This document shows, one piece after another, positions 15,152 through 23,631 of a stretch of 64,000 nucleotides of DNA. The notes beneath the pieces were generated by a model. It was not told the origin of the DNA. It searched no databases and saw nothing but the letters and a program-made list of their open reading frames with translations. Source of the DNA: Amycolatopsis sp. 195334CR (GTDB lineage: Bacteria > Actinomycetota > Actinomycetes > Mycobacteriales > Pseudonocardiaceae). Location: contig NZ_JAFJMJ010000003.1 of the NCBI RefSeq assembly GCF_017309385.1, positions 558,001 through 622,000 on the forward strand, in the 5' to 3' direction. A program made the translations under genes and the position numbers. Every line of letters begins with the position of its first letter. The stretch's first letter is position 1.

Positions 15152-17785
15152 CCGCTCGCCGAGCGCCTTCGCCAGTTCGGTGCGGGAGTTCACCCCGAGC
15201 TTGGGGAAGATCCGCTGCAGGTGGGTGCCGACGGTCCGGTGCGACAGGTACAGCTGCTGCCCGATCTCCCGGTTCGTCAGGCCGGTGGCCGCCAGCTGGG
15301 CGATGCTCAGCTCGTGCGGGGTCAGCCGTTCGCGCGCGTCCGGGTCCCGGTTCGGACTGGACTCCCCCGCGCTGCGCAACTCCCGCCGGGCGCGCTCGCC
15401 CCAGGCCGCCATGCCCAGCGCGTCGAAGGCCTCCCTGGCGGTGCGCAGGTGCGCGCGGGACTCCACGACCCGGCGCTGCCGCCGCAGCCATTCGCCGAAG
15501 GCCAGGTGCAGGCGACCGCGTTCGGCGGGCCAACCGACCAGGTCCGCCCGCAGCGCCGCGGTGAACGCGTCCTCTGTGGACTCCAGCACGGCGTGCGCGT
15601 ACCGCAGGCCGATGTCCAGAGCCGGTGAGGTTCCGGCGAAGGGGGTCAACGTGCGCAGAACGTCCCGCATCGCGCCGGTCTGTCCGGATCGGACGGCCGC
15701 CTCGGTGAGTTCGGGCAGGAAGTACGCGCGCAGGGCCAGCTGGTAGGCGGGGTCCGCCGGATCGAGCACCCGGCTCAGCTGCGCGAACGCGTCGTCGAAC
15801 CGGCCCTCGCTCAGCGCCAGGACGCCGCGGGCGAGCTGGACGGTGGCCAGCACCGGGCGCGCGCCCGCGGCGAGCCCCGCCCGTTCGGCTTCGTCCGCGA
15901 GCTTCCCGGCCTGTTCGTGCTCACCCCGCAGCGCGGCGATCTCCGCCTGCACGGCCTTGGCCAGTCCGCCCATGAACGGCTGTCCGGTCTCCTGCGCCAG
16001 CCTGACCGCCTCGGCCGCGATCGGCGCCGCGGTGATCAGGTCCCCGAGCCGGACCCGGCTCCACGCCTGCACGGCCAGCGCGCGCGTCAGCAGGCCGAGT
16101 CGTCCCTGGGCGCGCAGGCCCGGTGCCGCTTCGGCGGAGAACCGCGCGGCCACGTCGAACGCGCCGATCTGCAGTGCCGCACTGCCCAGGTACCGCAGGG
16201 TTTCCGGGTCGGTGACGGCTGCCGCGCGCAGTCCATTCCGGACAGTCTCGGCTCGGTCGAACGGCGCCACGTACGCGGCGATCGCGACCTTGCGCGGATC
16301 GTCGTCGCCGAGGGGCAGCCGGTCCAGCACCTCCAGCAGCGTGTGGCGGGCCTTCTCCCCGGGTTCCGCCCAGAAGCAGCGCATCGCGGCACCCCAGAGG
16401 ATCCGCGACGCCGCATCCGGGTCGGCGACCGCTCCGGCGAGGTCGGCCAGTTCCGCGACGCGTGCGCTGTCCTCGCGGACACCGTCGTCGAAGATGCTGG
16501 GCAGCCAGCTCGCCGTGGCGCTCTGGTGCGGCGTGAGGTCGAGGGTCCGCGCCTCGCGCACCAGCCGCCCGGCCGTGTCGCGGCGGCCGGACTCGGCGGC
16601 GAGTTCGGCGGCACGCAGCAAGCGCCCGGCCTTGGTGTCCTGCCGCTCGCTGAGCCGCGCCGCCCGTTCCAGCGTGGTGATCGCGGCGGCGACTCCGCCC
16701 CGGTTCAGCGCGCGATCGGCGGCTTCGGCCAGCTCCGCGGCCACGTCCTCGTCGAGTCCGGCGGTCGCGGCGGCCCGGTGCCAGGCCCGCCGGTCGGCCT
16801 GGTCCGTCTCGGCCAGCGCGAGGTGCGCGCGCCGCTGGTCGGCGGGCGTCGCAGCGGCGGGAATGGCCGACCGCATCAGCGGGTGCCGGAAGGTCACCTT
16901 GCCCGATCCGAGGTCGATCAGCCGGGCCGCCACCGCGGGCGCGAAGACGTCCGGCTCGGTGGTGCCGAGCACGCGCGCGGTGGCGGCGAGCACCTCGGCG
17001 GCCGAGTCGCTCTGGGCGAGCGCGGCGATCAGCAGTGCGGTCCGGGTCTCGTCCGGCAGTTCGGCGACCCGGGCGGCGAACGCGCGGTGCAGGCGGTCAG
17101 TCAGCGGCAGCACCGGGTCGAGGCGGTCCAGCGCGGCGGGCAGTTCGATGAGGGCCAGCGGATTCCCGGCGGCCTCGGCGAGCAGGCGCTCCCGCACCTC
17201 GGGTTCGAGGCCGAAGGCGGTCGAGTCGAGCAGTTCGGCGGCGCTCTCGGCGGGCAGGCGGTCGAGCGGCATCGGGTGCAGCCCGGCGTCCCGCAACGGT
17301 CCGCTTTCGCGGGTGGCGGCGAGCAGCACCACGGGCTCGGTTTCGATCCGGCGGGCCACGAAGGCGAGGACGTCGGCGCTGGCCTGGTCGAGCCAGTGCA
17401 CGTCCTCGGCGACGATCAGCAACGGCGCCGCGTCGACGAGCAGGGTCAGCGCGGCCAGCCCGACCAGGTAGGGGCTGGGCTCGGCGGCTTCGGCGAGGCC
17501 GAGCGCGGTCCGCAGGGCTTCGCGCTGGGCGGGCGGCAGGTCGTCGACGCCCGCGCGGACGGGGTAGAGAAGCTGGTGCAGTCCGGCGTAGGCGAAGTCG
17601 CGTTCGGCGGCCGTGCCGGTCGTCCGGAGCACGCGGAACCCGGCCGCCAGCGAGACCGCCTCGGCGAGCAGGGCGGACTTCCCGATCCCCGGCTCGCCGA
17701 CGAGCAGGGCGCCACCGCGGCTGCCGGGCTCGTCGATCAGCTCGGACAGCACCTTCAGCTCGGGTTCTCGGCCGAACAGCGGCAT
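15149..17785 (-). CDS. LAL-family LuxR transcriptional regulator
   Basis: The 878-residue protein is a large ATP-binding LuxR regulator of the MalT/LAL type. Residues 1-10 (MPLFGREPEL) are the standard start. Walker A (GEPGIGKS) is near 30-37, a long helical repeat region follows, and the C-terminal 60 residues form a LuxR HTH (LTPHELSIAQLAATGLTNREIG, then HRTVGTHLQRIF). I chose the ATG at 17785 because it has GAGGAGG upstream. The ATG at 17809 lies inside a TAATGT -10 box. Its own promoter overlaps operator copy B, and copies A and C flank the genes on either side, so it is the best candidate for the protein that binds them. Confidence 0.88.
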   Translation of the reverse strand: MPLFGREPELKVLSELIDEPGSRGGALLVGEPGIGKSALLAEAVSLAAGFRVLRTTGTAAERDFAYAGLHQLLYPVRAGVDDLPPAQREALRTALGLAEAAEPSPYLVGLAALTLLVDAAPLLIVAEDVHWLDQASADVLAFVARRIETEPVVLLAATRESGPLRDAGLHPMPLDRLPAESAAELLDSTAFGLEPEVRERLLAEAAGNPLALIELPAALDRLDPVLPLTDRLHRAFAARVAELPDETRTALLIAALAQSDSAAEVLAATARVLGTTEPDVFAPAVAARLIDLGSGKVTFRHPLMRSAIPAAATPADQRRAHLALAETDQADRRAWHRAAATAGLDEDVAAELAEAADRALNRGGVAAAITTLERAARLSERQDTKAGRLLRAAELAAESGRRDTAGRLVREARTLDLTPHQSATASWLPSIFDDGVREDSARVAELADLAGAVADPDAASRILWGAAMRCFWAEPGEKARHTLLEVLDRLPLGDDDPRKVAIAAYVAPFDRAETVRNGLRAAAVTDPETLRYLGSAALQIGAFDVAARFSAEAAPGLRAQGRLGLLTRALAVQAWSRVRLGDLITAAPIAAEAVRLAQETGQPFMGGLAKAVQAEIAALRGEHEQAGKLADEAERAGLAAGARPVLATVQLARGVLALSEGRFDDAFAQLSRVLDPADPAYQLALRAYFLPELTEAAVRSGQTGAMRDVLRTLTPFAGTSPALDIGLRYAHAVLESTEDAFTAALRADLVGWPAERGRLHLAFGEWLRRQRRVVESRAHLRTAREAFDALGMAAWGERARRELRSAGESSPNRDPDARERLTPHELSIAQLAATGLTNREIGQQLYLSHRTVGTHLQRIFPKLGVNSRTELAKALGER

Positions 17786-17823
17786 GTGCTCCTCCTCGAT
17801 CTTCGACATTACTTCCCCGCGCG

Positions 17824-17882
17824 TGACGTACGCCGGTGACGTCATCCGACCGACGCGGAGACCGCCGCCGCCGACCTAGCTT
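17824..17882 (+). promoter_or_regulatory. Divergent promoter with palindromic operator (copy B)
   Basis: TGACGT-N9-ACGTCA lies at 17824-17844 and TAGCTT at 17877-17882, the same 53-base offset as in copies A and C. Seven bases after the -10 box is the GTG of the lipoprotein gene at 17889, so that mRNA should be leaderless. In the other direction TAATGT at 17811-17806 would be the -10 of the LAL gene, with the operator covering its -35 region. The site could therefore activate the lipoprotein gene and repress the regulator. Confidence 0.75.
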
Positions 17883-17888
17883 GGCCGC

Positions 17889-18488
17889 GTGTCCCTCTTC
17901 GCGAACGTGCCCCGTGTCCTGGCTTCCGCCGCCGTGGTCGTCCTGGCGACCGCGTGCTCGGCCGAAGCCGCGCCCACCGCCCCGGCTGCCGCCACGACTG
18001 CCGCGGCTGCCGCACCCGCGACCCCGGCTGCCGCAGCGACTGCCCCGGCTGCCGCGCCTGCGACCCCGGGCGGCGCGGCGGTCGCCCCGGGCGGCGCCCC
18101 GACCGCCGCCGCGCCACCGGGTGTTCCGGCGACCGAGCCGTCCTGGCCACCCGCGCCGGTGGTCCCGCTGCCATCGCAGCCGCCGCCCGCGCTGGTCACC
18201 GACGCGCCACTGCCCGAGCAGCTGGCCAAGGGCCTCGCGGTGATCCGCTACCGCGCGGAGAACCTGCGGATCGTGCCGGTCTACGGACCGGCCGCGCTGG
18301 ACGTCTCGCCGCGGGTCGGCCACATCCACGTGACCGTCGACGGCGCGCCGTGGCACTGGGCCGACGGCAGCGGGGAGCCACTGATCATCCAGGGCCTGCC
18401 GTCCGGCCCGCACCAGGTGCGCGTCGACCTCGCCGATCCGACGCACCACGTACTGGACAGCAAGACCGTCGAGTTCACCATCCCGTGA
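17889..18488 (+). CDS. DUF6130-like lipoprotein
   Basis: The 199-residue protein has a signal peptide and a lipobox ending at Cys23 (LATAC). An Ala/Pro/Thr-rich linker of about 70 residues follows, and then a compact C-terminal domain (about 110-199) with HIHVTVDGAPWHWADGSGE and GLPSGPHQVRVDLADPTHHVL. That domain resembles the DUF6130 family; its role is unknown. It should be tethered to the outer face of the membrane. Translation probably starts at the first mRNA base. The tannase-like gene follows after eight bases and is likely co-transcribed. Confidence 0.8.
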   Translation: MSLFANVPRVLASAAVVVLATACSAEAAPTAPAAATTAAAAAPATPAAAATAPAAAPATPGGAAVAPGGAPTAAAPPGVPATEPSWPPAPVVPLPSQPPPALVTDAPLPEQLAKGLAVIRYRAENLRIVPVYGPAALDVSPRVGHIHVTVDGAPWHWADGSGEPLIIQGLPSGPHQVRVDLADPTHHVLDSKTVEFTIP

Positions 18489-18496
18489 AGGAACCC

Positions 18497-19981
18497 ATGA
18501 AACGCCTGGCCGTACTGCTGCTGGCGGCGATCCCGATCGCCGCGCTCCTCTCGTTCAGCGCGAGTGCCGCCCCGCTCGGCTGCACCGCGCCCGCCGTCCC
18601 CGCGCCACCCGGCGCGCGGATCGAATCGGTCGACGCGGCCCGTGTCGCCGATCCCGCGCACTGCTTGGTCACGGTCACGCTGACGCACGACGGCACCGAC
18701 CACGTCAAGGTGGCCGTCGCACTCCCGGACCAGGGCTGGACCGGCCGCCTCCAGGCAGTCGGGGGCAGTGCCTACGTCGCGGGCGACTTCGGCGCTCCGC
18801 TGGCCCAAGCCGTCCGCGACGGCTACGCCGGGGTGACCACCGACGCGGGCGTCTCCGCCAACCCGCTCGACACCAGCTGGGCGCTGAAGCCCGGCGGCGA
18901 GCTGAACACCACGCTGCTGACCAACTTCGCCACCCGGTCGGTGCACGAATCGGCGGTCATCGGCAAGGCGGTGGCGCAGGGCTTCTACCGCAGCCCGGTC
19001 ACCTACTCCTACTGGAACGGCTGCTCGACCGGCGGGCGGCAGGGTTACGCCGAGGCGCAGCACCACCCCGGTGACTTCGACGGGGTGCTGGCCGTGGCCC
19101 CGGCCGTCCACTGGGGACAGTTCGCGGTGGCCACGCTCTGGCCGCACGTGGTGATGAACCAGGAGCACCACTTCCCCAGCGCCTGCGTGCTGACCGCGTT
19201 CCGGGAAGCGGCGATCAAGGCGTGCGACCCGCGTGACGGCGTGGTCAACGGCATCGTCGACCAGCCGGAGCTGTGCGGGTACGACCCCCGGCAACTGGTC
19301 GGCACCCAGGTCCTCTGCGACGGCCAGGAGGTCACGGTGACCGCCGCCGACGCGGAGGTGGTCCGCAAGATCTGGGCCGGTCCGGTCGACGAGCACGGCC
19401 GCAAGCTGTGGGCGGGCCTGCCCAAGGGCGCCGACTTCACCTGGCTCGCGAGCCCGGCCGGTTTCCCGGTGGCGGCGGCCTGGGTGCGGAGCTTCGTGGC
19501 GAAGGACCCAGCGCTCGACCTCGCGACCATCACCTACCCGCGGTTCGCCGAGCTGTTCCGGCAGTCGGTGCGCGAGTTCGACGACGTCATCGGCACCGCC
19601 GACCCGGACCTGTCGGAATTCCGCCGCTCCGGTGGCAAGCTGCTCAGCTGGGTCGGCGCGGACGACCAGCTGATCCCGCCGGACGGGGTGGTGCGCTACC
19701 GCGAGGCCGTCGAACGGCGGCTGGGCGGTGCCCACCGCGTCGACGAGTTCTACCGCCTGTTCTTCGCACCGGGTGTGGAGCACTGCTCCGGCGGCGTGGG
19801 CCCGGCCCCGAAGGACCCGCTCGGCGCGCTGGTGAACTGGGTCGAGCACGGCCAGGCGCCGGACGTCCTGCGAGCCGAGAAGGACCAGACCGTCACGCGC
19901 GACCTGTGCCGCTACCCGCGGGTGTCCCGCTACACCGGCCACGGCGATCCCGCGCAGGCGTCGAGCTACCGCTGCCGCTGA
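18497..19981 (+). CDS. Tannase/feruloyl esterase-family secreted hydrolase
   Basis: The 494-residue protein has a signal peptide (MKRLAVLLLAAIPIAALL) and the tannase-family catalytic pattern. The nucleophile Ser177 lies in YWNGCSTGGRQGY, next to Cys176. A GADDQLIPP loop would supply the Asp, and EHCSGG near residue 430 supplies the His, again next to a Cys. Adjacent cysteines at the Ser and His are typical of this family, where they form a disulfide. It should cleave aromatic esters outside the cell, although the exact ester is unknown. The ATG has GAAGGA upstream. Its 3' end overlaps the convergent regulator gene by 16 bases. Confidence 0.85.
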   Translation: MKRLAVLLLAAIPIAALLSFSASAAPLGCTAPAVPAPPGARIESVDAARVADPAHCLVTVTLTHDGTDHVKVAVALPDQGWTGRLQAVGGSAYVAGDFGAPLAQAVRDGYAGVTTDAGVSANPLDTSWALKPGGELNTTLLTNFATRSVHESAVIGKAVAQGFYRSPVTYSYWNGCSTGGRQGYAEAQHHPGDFDGVLAVAPAVHWGQFAVATLWPHVVMNQEHHFPSACVLTAFREAAIKACDPRDGVVNGIVDQPELCGYDPRQLVGTQVLCDGQEVTVTAADAEVVRKIWAGPVDEHGRKLWAGLPKGADFTWLASPAGFPVAAAWVRSFVAKDPALDLATITYPRFAELFRQSVREFDDVIGTADPDLSEFRRSGGKLLSWVGADDQLIPPDGVVRYREAVERRLGGAHRVDEFYRLFFAPGVEHCSGGVGPAPKDPLGALVNWVEHGQAPDVLRAEKDQTVTRDLCRYPRVSRYTGHGDPAQASSYRCR

Positions 19982-20907
19982 AGCTGGGCATCGTCACCGC
20001 GGAGGACCGCCTGGTGGACCCGGCCGACGAGGTCGCTCGGCTCGACACCGAGATCGTCCACCAGGCGGCGGCGCAGGCGCTGGAACACGCCGAGCGCGTC
20101 GGCGCGGCGCCCGCTGCCGTAGAGGGCGCGCATCAGCAACGCGGCCAGCGGCTCGCTGTGCGGGTGCTCCGAGGTCAGCGCGGACAGTTCACCGATGGCC
20201 TCGGCGTACCGGCCCAGCCGCACCAGGCACTCCAGCCGCCCCTGGAGCAGGGCGATCCGGCGTTCGCCGAGGCGTCGCCGCTCGCCCTCGGCGAAGGGGC
20301 CGGGCAGGCCGGCGAGGGGTTCGCCGCGGAACAACGCCAGCGCGCTCGCGTACCGGGCGACCGCGGCGACGAGGTCTCCGTCGCGCCGGAGGGCGGCCGC
20401 TTCGGTGGCGAGTTCGGCCAGGCGGACCGAGTCCACCTGGACCGCGGCACCGGCCAGCCGGTAGCCGCCCCGGTCCCGGCCGATCACCGCGTCCGGGGAT
20501 TCGTCGCCCGTCTGCAGGCACTTGCGCAGCCGGTAGACGTAGACCGGCACGACCTTCGCGGCCGGCGGTTCCAGGCCCCACACCGCGTCGAGCAGTTCGG
20601 CACAGGTGACCGTGACGTCCGGGCGCAGCGCCAGCGCGGCGAGCAGCGCCTGCTGGCGCACCGGCCCCAGGTCCACCGGCTCGGTGCCGCGCCAGGCCCG
20701 CGGCGGGCCGAGCACGGACAGCCGCAGCGGCGCGGTCCTGGTTTCCTCGTCCAGCCCCAGATGGGCCACGATCCGCCCGAGGTCGGAGCGCACGGCCACT
20801 TCGGCGATGGACAGTTCCACCGCGATCTCCGCCGCGGACAGGCCACGCCCGACCGCGCGCAACACGCCCTGTTCCCTCGGAGTGAGCAACTCCCGTGTCA
20901 GCGCCAT
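19966..20907 (-). CDS. Hybrid regulator: LuxR-type HTH fused to SARP/BTAD
   Basis: This 313-residue protein has an unusual domain order. Residues 1-50 form a LuxR/FixJ-type HTH (LTPREQGVLRAVGRGLSAAEIA, then VAVRSDLGRIVAHLG). Next is an OmpR-like SARP winged helix (LRLSVLGPPRAWRG, then QALLAALALRPDVTVTCAELLDAVWG and VYVYRLRKCL). A bacterial transcriptional activation domain (BTAD) with helical repeats ends the protein. Most SARPs lack the first HTH. The ATG at 20907 is chosen because the longer frame upstream reads through promoter-like sequence. A 20-bp palindrome lies 45 bases upstream. Targets are unknown. Confidence 0.8.
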   Translation of the reverse strand: MALTRELLTPREQGVLRAVGRGLSAAEIAVELSIAEVAVRSDLGRIVAHLGLDEETRTAPLRLSVLGPPRAWRGTEPVDLGPVRQQALLAALALRPDVTVTCAELLDAVWGLEPPAAKVVPVYVYRLRKCLQTGDESPDAVIGRDRGGYRLAGAAVQVDSVRLAELATEAAALRRDGDLVAAVARYASALALFRGEPLAGLPGPFAEGERRRLGERRIALLQGRLECLVRLGRYAEAIGELSALTSEHPHSEPLAALLMRALYGSGRRADALGVFQRLRRRLVDDLGVEPSDLVGRVHQAVLRGDDAQLQRQR

Positions 20908-20951
20908 GCCCCAGATCGTGGCGTTCGCGCTGGTCACGAACCAGGGTGAGG

Positions 20952-20971
20952 ACCGGCCATATGTGGCCGGT
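20952..20971. promoter_or_regulatory. Palindrome ACCGGCCA-TATG-TGGCCGGT
   Basis: Two perfect 8-base arms flank TATG, in the divergent region between the hybrid regulator (start 20907) and the coiled-coil gene (start near 21066). It may be an operator for the regulator. A TAGCGT -10-like box for the plus-strand gene lies at 21017-21022. No other copy was noticed. Confidence 0.4.
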
Positions 20972-21065
20972 GGGCTCCACCGGCGCTTACGCACTGCGGC
21001 GGCCGGGCCGAGCCGTTAGCGTGGGTGACGTGCGGGATTCCCGCCCGCCGGACCCGGAGCGCACC

Positions 21066-21464
21066 GTGACCGATCACGAGGAAGATGCCCTGGCGCGGCG
21101 GGACCGGGCGCTGGGCCGCCGTGAAGAGCGGATCTTCGCACAAGACCGTGAGCTGGCTGCGGAGCGTCCGCACTGGTACGAAGCACTCGCGGCGAGGCAG
21201 CGGCGAGCTCATCGCCACGCGCTCGAGCAACGCGCGGTATCGGAGCGGCTCAGGGTCAGCAACCAGGAAACGATCGATGGCGCGCGTGCCGCGATCCAGC
21301 GGTCGCACCGGCGGCTGGACCGCGCCGAAGCCGCGCTCGCAGAGAGCAACCGCCGTATCGGGCGGGACCAAGCCGAGATCAACCGCGAGATGGCCAGGAG
21401 CGCCCGGCTAGCGGCGAACGACCCCGGGTACGGCGAAGAGGCCGCGCCAGAAGACCTCCCCTGA
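21066..21464 (+). CDS. Uncharacterised charged coiled-coil protein
   Basis: I do not recognise this 132-residue protein. Nearly all of it is a highly charged helix rich in Arg, Glu, Ala and Gln (for example ALARRDRALGRREERIFAQD and RLDRAEAALAESNRRIGRD), suggesting a long coiled coil. There is no signal peptide or membrane segment. The GTG at 21066 has GGAG six bases upstream. An in-frame GTG at 21030 lies eight bases after a TAGCGT -10 box (21017-21022) and would give a leaderless 144-residue form. It stands alone between a regulator and a repeat region. Confidence 0.55.
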   Translation: MTDHEEDALARRDRALGRREERIFAQDRELAAERPHWYEALAARQRRAHRHALEQRAVSERLRVSNQETIDGARAAIQRSHRRLDRAEAALAESNRRIGRDQAEINREMARSARLAANDPGYGEEAAPEDLP

Positions 21465-21501
21465 CGCGACCTGCTCGCTCAACACGACCTCACTCGGCCC
21501 A

Positions 21502-21677
21502 GCCTGCCCAGTCCCGGTCACACACGCGATCCGGCCTACCCAGCCCGATCACACCCGGCCCAGCCAACCCAGCCCGGCCGCAAAGGCCCGGCCCGCCCAG
21601 CCCGATCACACGCGACCCAGCCTGCTCAGCCCGGTCACACGCGAACTGGCCTGCTTAGCCCCGGTCGCAGAGGACCT
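21502..21677. repeat. Degenerate 29-bp tandem repeat, six units
   Basis: Six imperfect units begin at 21502, 21534, 21563, 21591, 21620 and 21649 (spacing 32, 29, 28, 29 and 29). Each has a GCC(T/A/C)(G/A)C core followed by CAGCCC, with CG(A/G)TCACAC and a variable tail in most units. The array fills the 190-base gap after the coiled-coil gene. Its last unit contains the TAA stop and final codons of the serine hydrolase gene on the minus strand. Units touch with no unique spacers, so it is not a CRISPR array. Confidence 0.75.
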
Positions 21678-22800
21678 CGGTGATCGTCACCCCGCGGTGC
21701 ACCGAGTTACCCCCGCCGACCGAACCGCTCTCCCCGGCGAGGTTGTTGATCACGTTCCCCGCCACGAACGCGGCCCGGCCGTCCGCGGTGGCCGCGGCGA
21801 CCGACTGGTACCCCGGCCAGAGCCCGTAGTGACCCCAAGCCTCACCACCACAGGGCAGCTGGAACCGCTCCACGCCAAGCCCGTAGCCCCACGGCGGACC
21901 GCCTTCCACCAGCTGGAACATCTCCGCCAGCTGCGCGGGCGGCACCACCTCACCGGCCACGAGCGCCTGGAAGAACCGCGTCGCGTCGGCCCCGCTGGTG
22001 ACCAGCCCGCCGCCCGACAGCCCGACGCTCGGCTCGATCAGCTCGGTGAAGTCGACGTAGAGGTACCGGCCGACATACCCGCGCGCGTGGCCGGGCGGCA
22101 GGGTCTTGTTCCCCGGCGTGGGCAGATAAGTCCTGGTCAGACCGAGCGGGGTGGTGATCCGGTCGGTGAGCTCCCGATCATAGGCGCGCCCGGTGACCTT
22201 CTCGATGATCATCCCGGCCAGGATGAAGTTGGTGTTCGAGTACTGGTACCCCTCCCCCGGCTCGAACAGCGGCGGCTGCGCCAACCCCCAGCCCGCCACC
22301 TCCGCCAGCGTGTGCGGCCGCAGCTGTTCGAGCGGGTTGAGACCACCGCCGAGCCACAGGTAGTCGGCGACCCCGCTGCTGTGGTTGAGCAGCTGCCGGA
22401 CGCTGATCCGGTGGCCGTCGTACCCGTTGCCCTGGAGCACCCCCGGCAGGTACGTCTCGACCGAGGCGTCCAGGTCGACCGCCCCCTCGGCGACCAGCTG
22501 CAGCACCATCGCCGCGGTGAACGGCTTGGTCAGGCTCCCCGCCCGGATCTGGTCGTCCGGCCCGAACGGCTGGTTCTGCCCCAGCACCTTCGTCCCGCTG
22601 GTGACACCCCACACCTCGCCCTGCTCGCGCACCACGGCTTCCGCGCCGGGCGCGCCGTTGCTGGCGCGGAACTTGTCCACCGCGGCCTGGGTGACCGGGT
22701 GCGCCACCGGGGCGGCCGCGGCGGCGGGCCCAGCAAGCGCGAGCACCGCCGCGCCGACGACCGCCACCACGATTCTCTTCGACAACTCGGTTCTCCCCAT
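21655..22800 (-). CDS. Secreted serine beta-lactamase-fold hydrolase (D-Ala-D-Ala carboxypeptidase type)
   Basis: This 381-residue protein has a signal peptide (to about residue 30) and the class C beta-lactamase/DD-peptidase motifs. These are SLTK with Ser89 and Lys92, YSN at 187-189, and HYG at 324-326 in the KTG position. Relatives include D-alanyl-D-alanine carboxypeptidases, esterases and R61-like DD-peptidases. Hydrolysis of peptidoglycan peptides or small esters outside the cell is likely. The HYG variant and full-length fold do not favour a true antibiotic-destroying beta-lactamase. The upstream S1 protease gene ends three bases before its ATG, so the two form one secreted-enzyme operon. 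Confidence 0.85.
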   Translation of the reverse strand: MGRTELSKRIVVAVVGAAVLALAGPAAAAAPVAHPVTQAAVDKFRASNGAPGAEAVVREQGEVWGVTSGTKVLGQNQPFGPDDQIRAGSLTKPFTAAMVLQLVAEGAVDLDASVETYLPGVLQGNGYDGHRISVRQLLNHSSGVADYLWLGGGLNPLEQLRPHTLAEVAGWGLAQPPLFEPGEGYQYSNTNFILAGMIIEKVTGRAYDRELTDRITTPLGLTRTYLPTPGNKTLPPGHARGYVGRYLYVDFTELIEPSVGLSGGGLVTSGADATRFFQALVAGEVVPPAQLAEMFQLVEGGPPWGYGLGVERFQLPCGGEAWGHYGLWPGYQSVAAATADGRAAFVAGNVINNLAGESGSVGGGNSVHRGVTITEVLCDRG

Positions 22801-22802
22801 GG

Positions 22803-23498
22803 TCAGTCGGCCACCGGCGTGAACCCGGCACCGGGCGCGTCCGGGCCGCGCGTGGCGATGTCGTCCTGGATGTTCTTGGCGCTGGTGAAGATGAACGGCG
22901 GCACGGTCAGCGCGACCCGCGTCACGATGCCCGCCCATTCCGTGGCCGTGCCGTCGTTACGCGCGACGACCAGCGGCCCACCCGAATCACCGGGCATGTT
23001 CACCGCGAACGACGCGATCAGCCCGTCCGCGTTGGACCCCACCAGTCCGCAGGTCTTGCCGGTGGTGCGCCCGTCCTTGCACACGTTCGACCCGACCGCG
23101 GGCAGCCCACCGTCGAGCACCTTGTCGATCCGCAGCGCCGGGCCGTTGGCACTGAGCGAAACCTTCGCCGGGTCGAACACGATCACCGCGTAGTCGCGGT
23201 ACGCCTGCTCCTGCGAGACGAACGCGTACTTCCCGATCGGCCCCAGTTCGCGCTTGCCGGGGAAGTACACGTCGTCCCCGCCGTAGCAGTGCGCGGCGGT
23301 GATCCCGACCAGCCTGCCCGCGTTGTCCGTGCCCACCGGCCCCAGCGTGCACAGGGTGAGCCCGGCACCGTGGTCCATCTGCAGTCCGTTGGTCACCACC
23401 ACCCTGTCCTGGGCGGCCGCGCCCGGCGCGAAAGCCAGCCCCAGCGACACCACCGCACCGGCCACCCAGGCCCAGCGCGTACCCCTGGCGAACACCAT
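22803..23498 (-). CDS. Secreted trypsin-like serine protease (S1 family)
   Basis: The 231-residue protein has a signal peptide (to about residue 30, AAAQ) and a complete S1 catalytic triad: His70 in ITAAHCYG, Asp102 in RDYAVIVFD and Ser172 in MPGDSGGPL. Cys50 with Cys71, and Cys140 with Cys150, could form disulfides. There is little or no propeptide, so it may be active on export or regulated by other means. The ATG at 23498 follows a GGGGTGGG stretch. It is the first gene of a two-gene unit with the serine hydrolase. The substrate preference is unknown. Confidence 0.85.
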   Translation of the reverse strand: MVFARGTRWAWVAGAVVSLGLAFAPGAAAQDRVVVTNGLQMDHGAGLTLCTLGPVGTDNAGRLVGITAAHCYGGDDVYFPGKRELGPIGKYAFVSQEQAYRDYAVIVFDPAKVSLSANGPALRIDKVLDGGLPAVGSNVCKDGRTTGKTCGLVGSNADGLIASFAVNMPGDSGGPLVVARNDGTATEWAGIVTRVALTVPPFIFTSAKNIQDDIATRGPDAPGAGFTPVAD

Positions 23499-23631
23499 TT
23501 TCCCACCCCTTCGTTCCAGCGACGGGAACGAACCTAGGGGCAAGCGATGAAATCCTGACTACGTCGTGATTTTTGCGCCTTGACCGGGCCACCGCCCCGC
23601 TGGTGAGGTAACAGGTCTACTGGGAGGTGTG

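Noticed and set aside
17785..17809. Earlier ATG start (17809) for the LAL regulator
   Set aside because: That ATG lies inside a TAATGT -10 box, while the ATG at 17785 has an excellent GAGGAGG and gives the family N-terminus MPLFGRE.
21502..21677. CRISPR array
   Set aside because: Units are adjacent and degenerate, with no unique spacers, no cas genes and a unit overlapping a gene end. It is a simple tandem repeat.
21655..22800. Antibiotic-resistance beta-lactamase
   Set aside because: SxxK, YxN and an HYG third motif fit the wider DD-peptidase/esterase group. Nothing specific points to drug hydrolysis.
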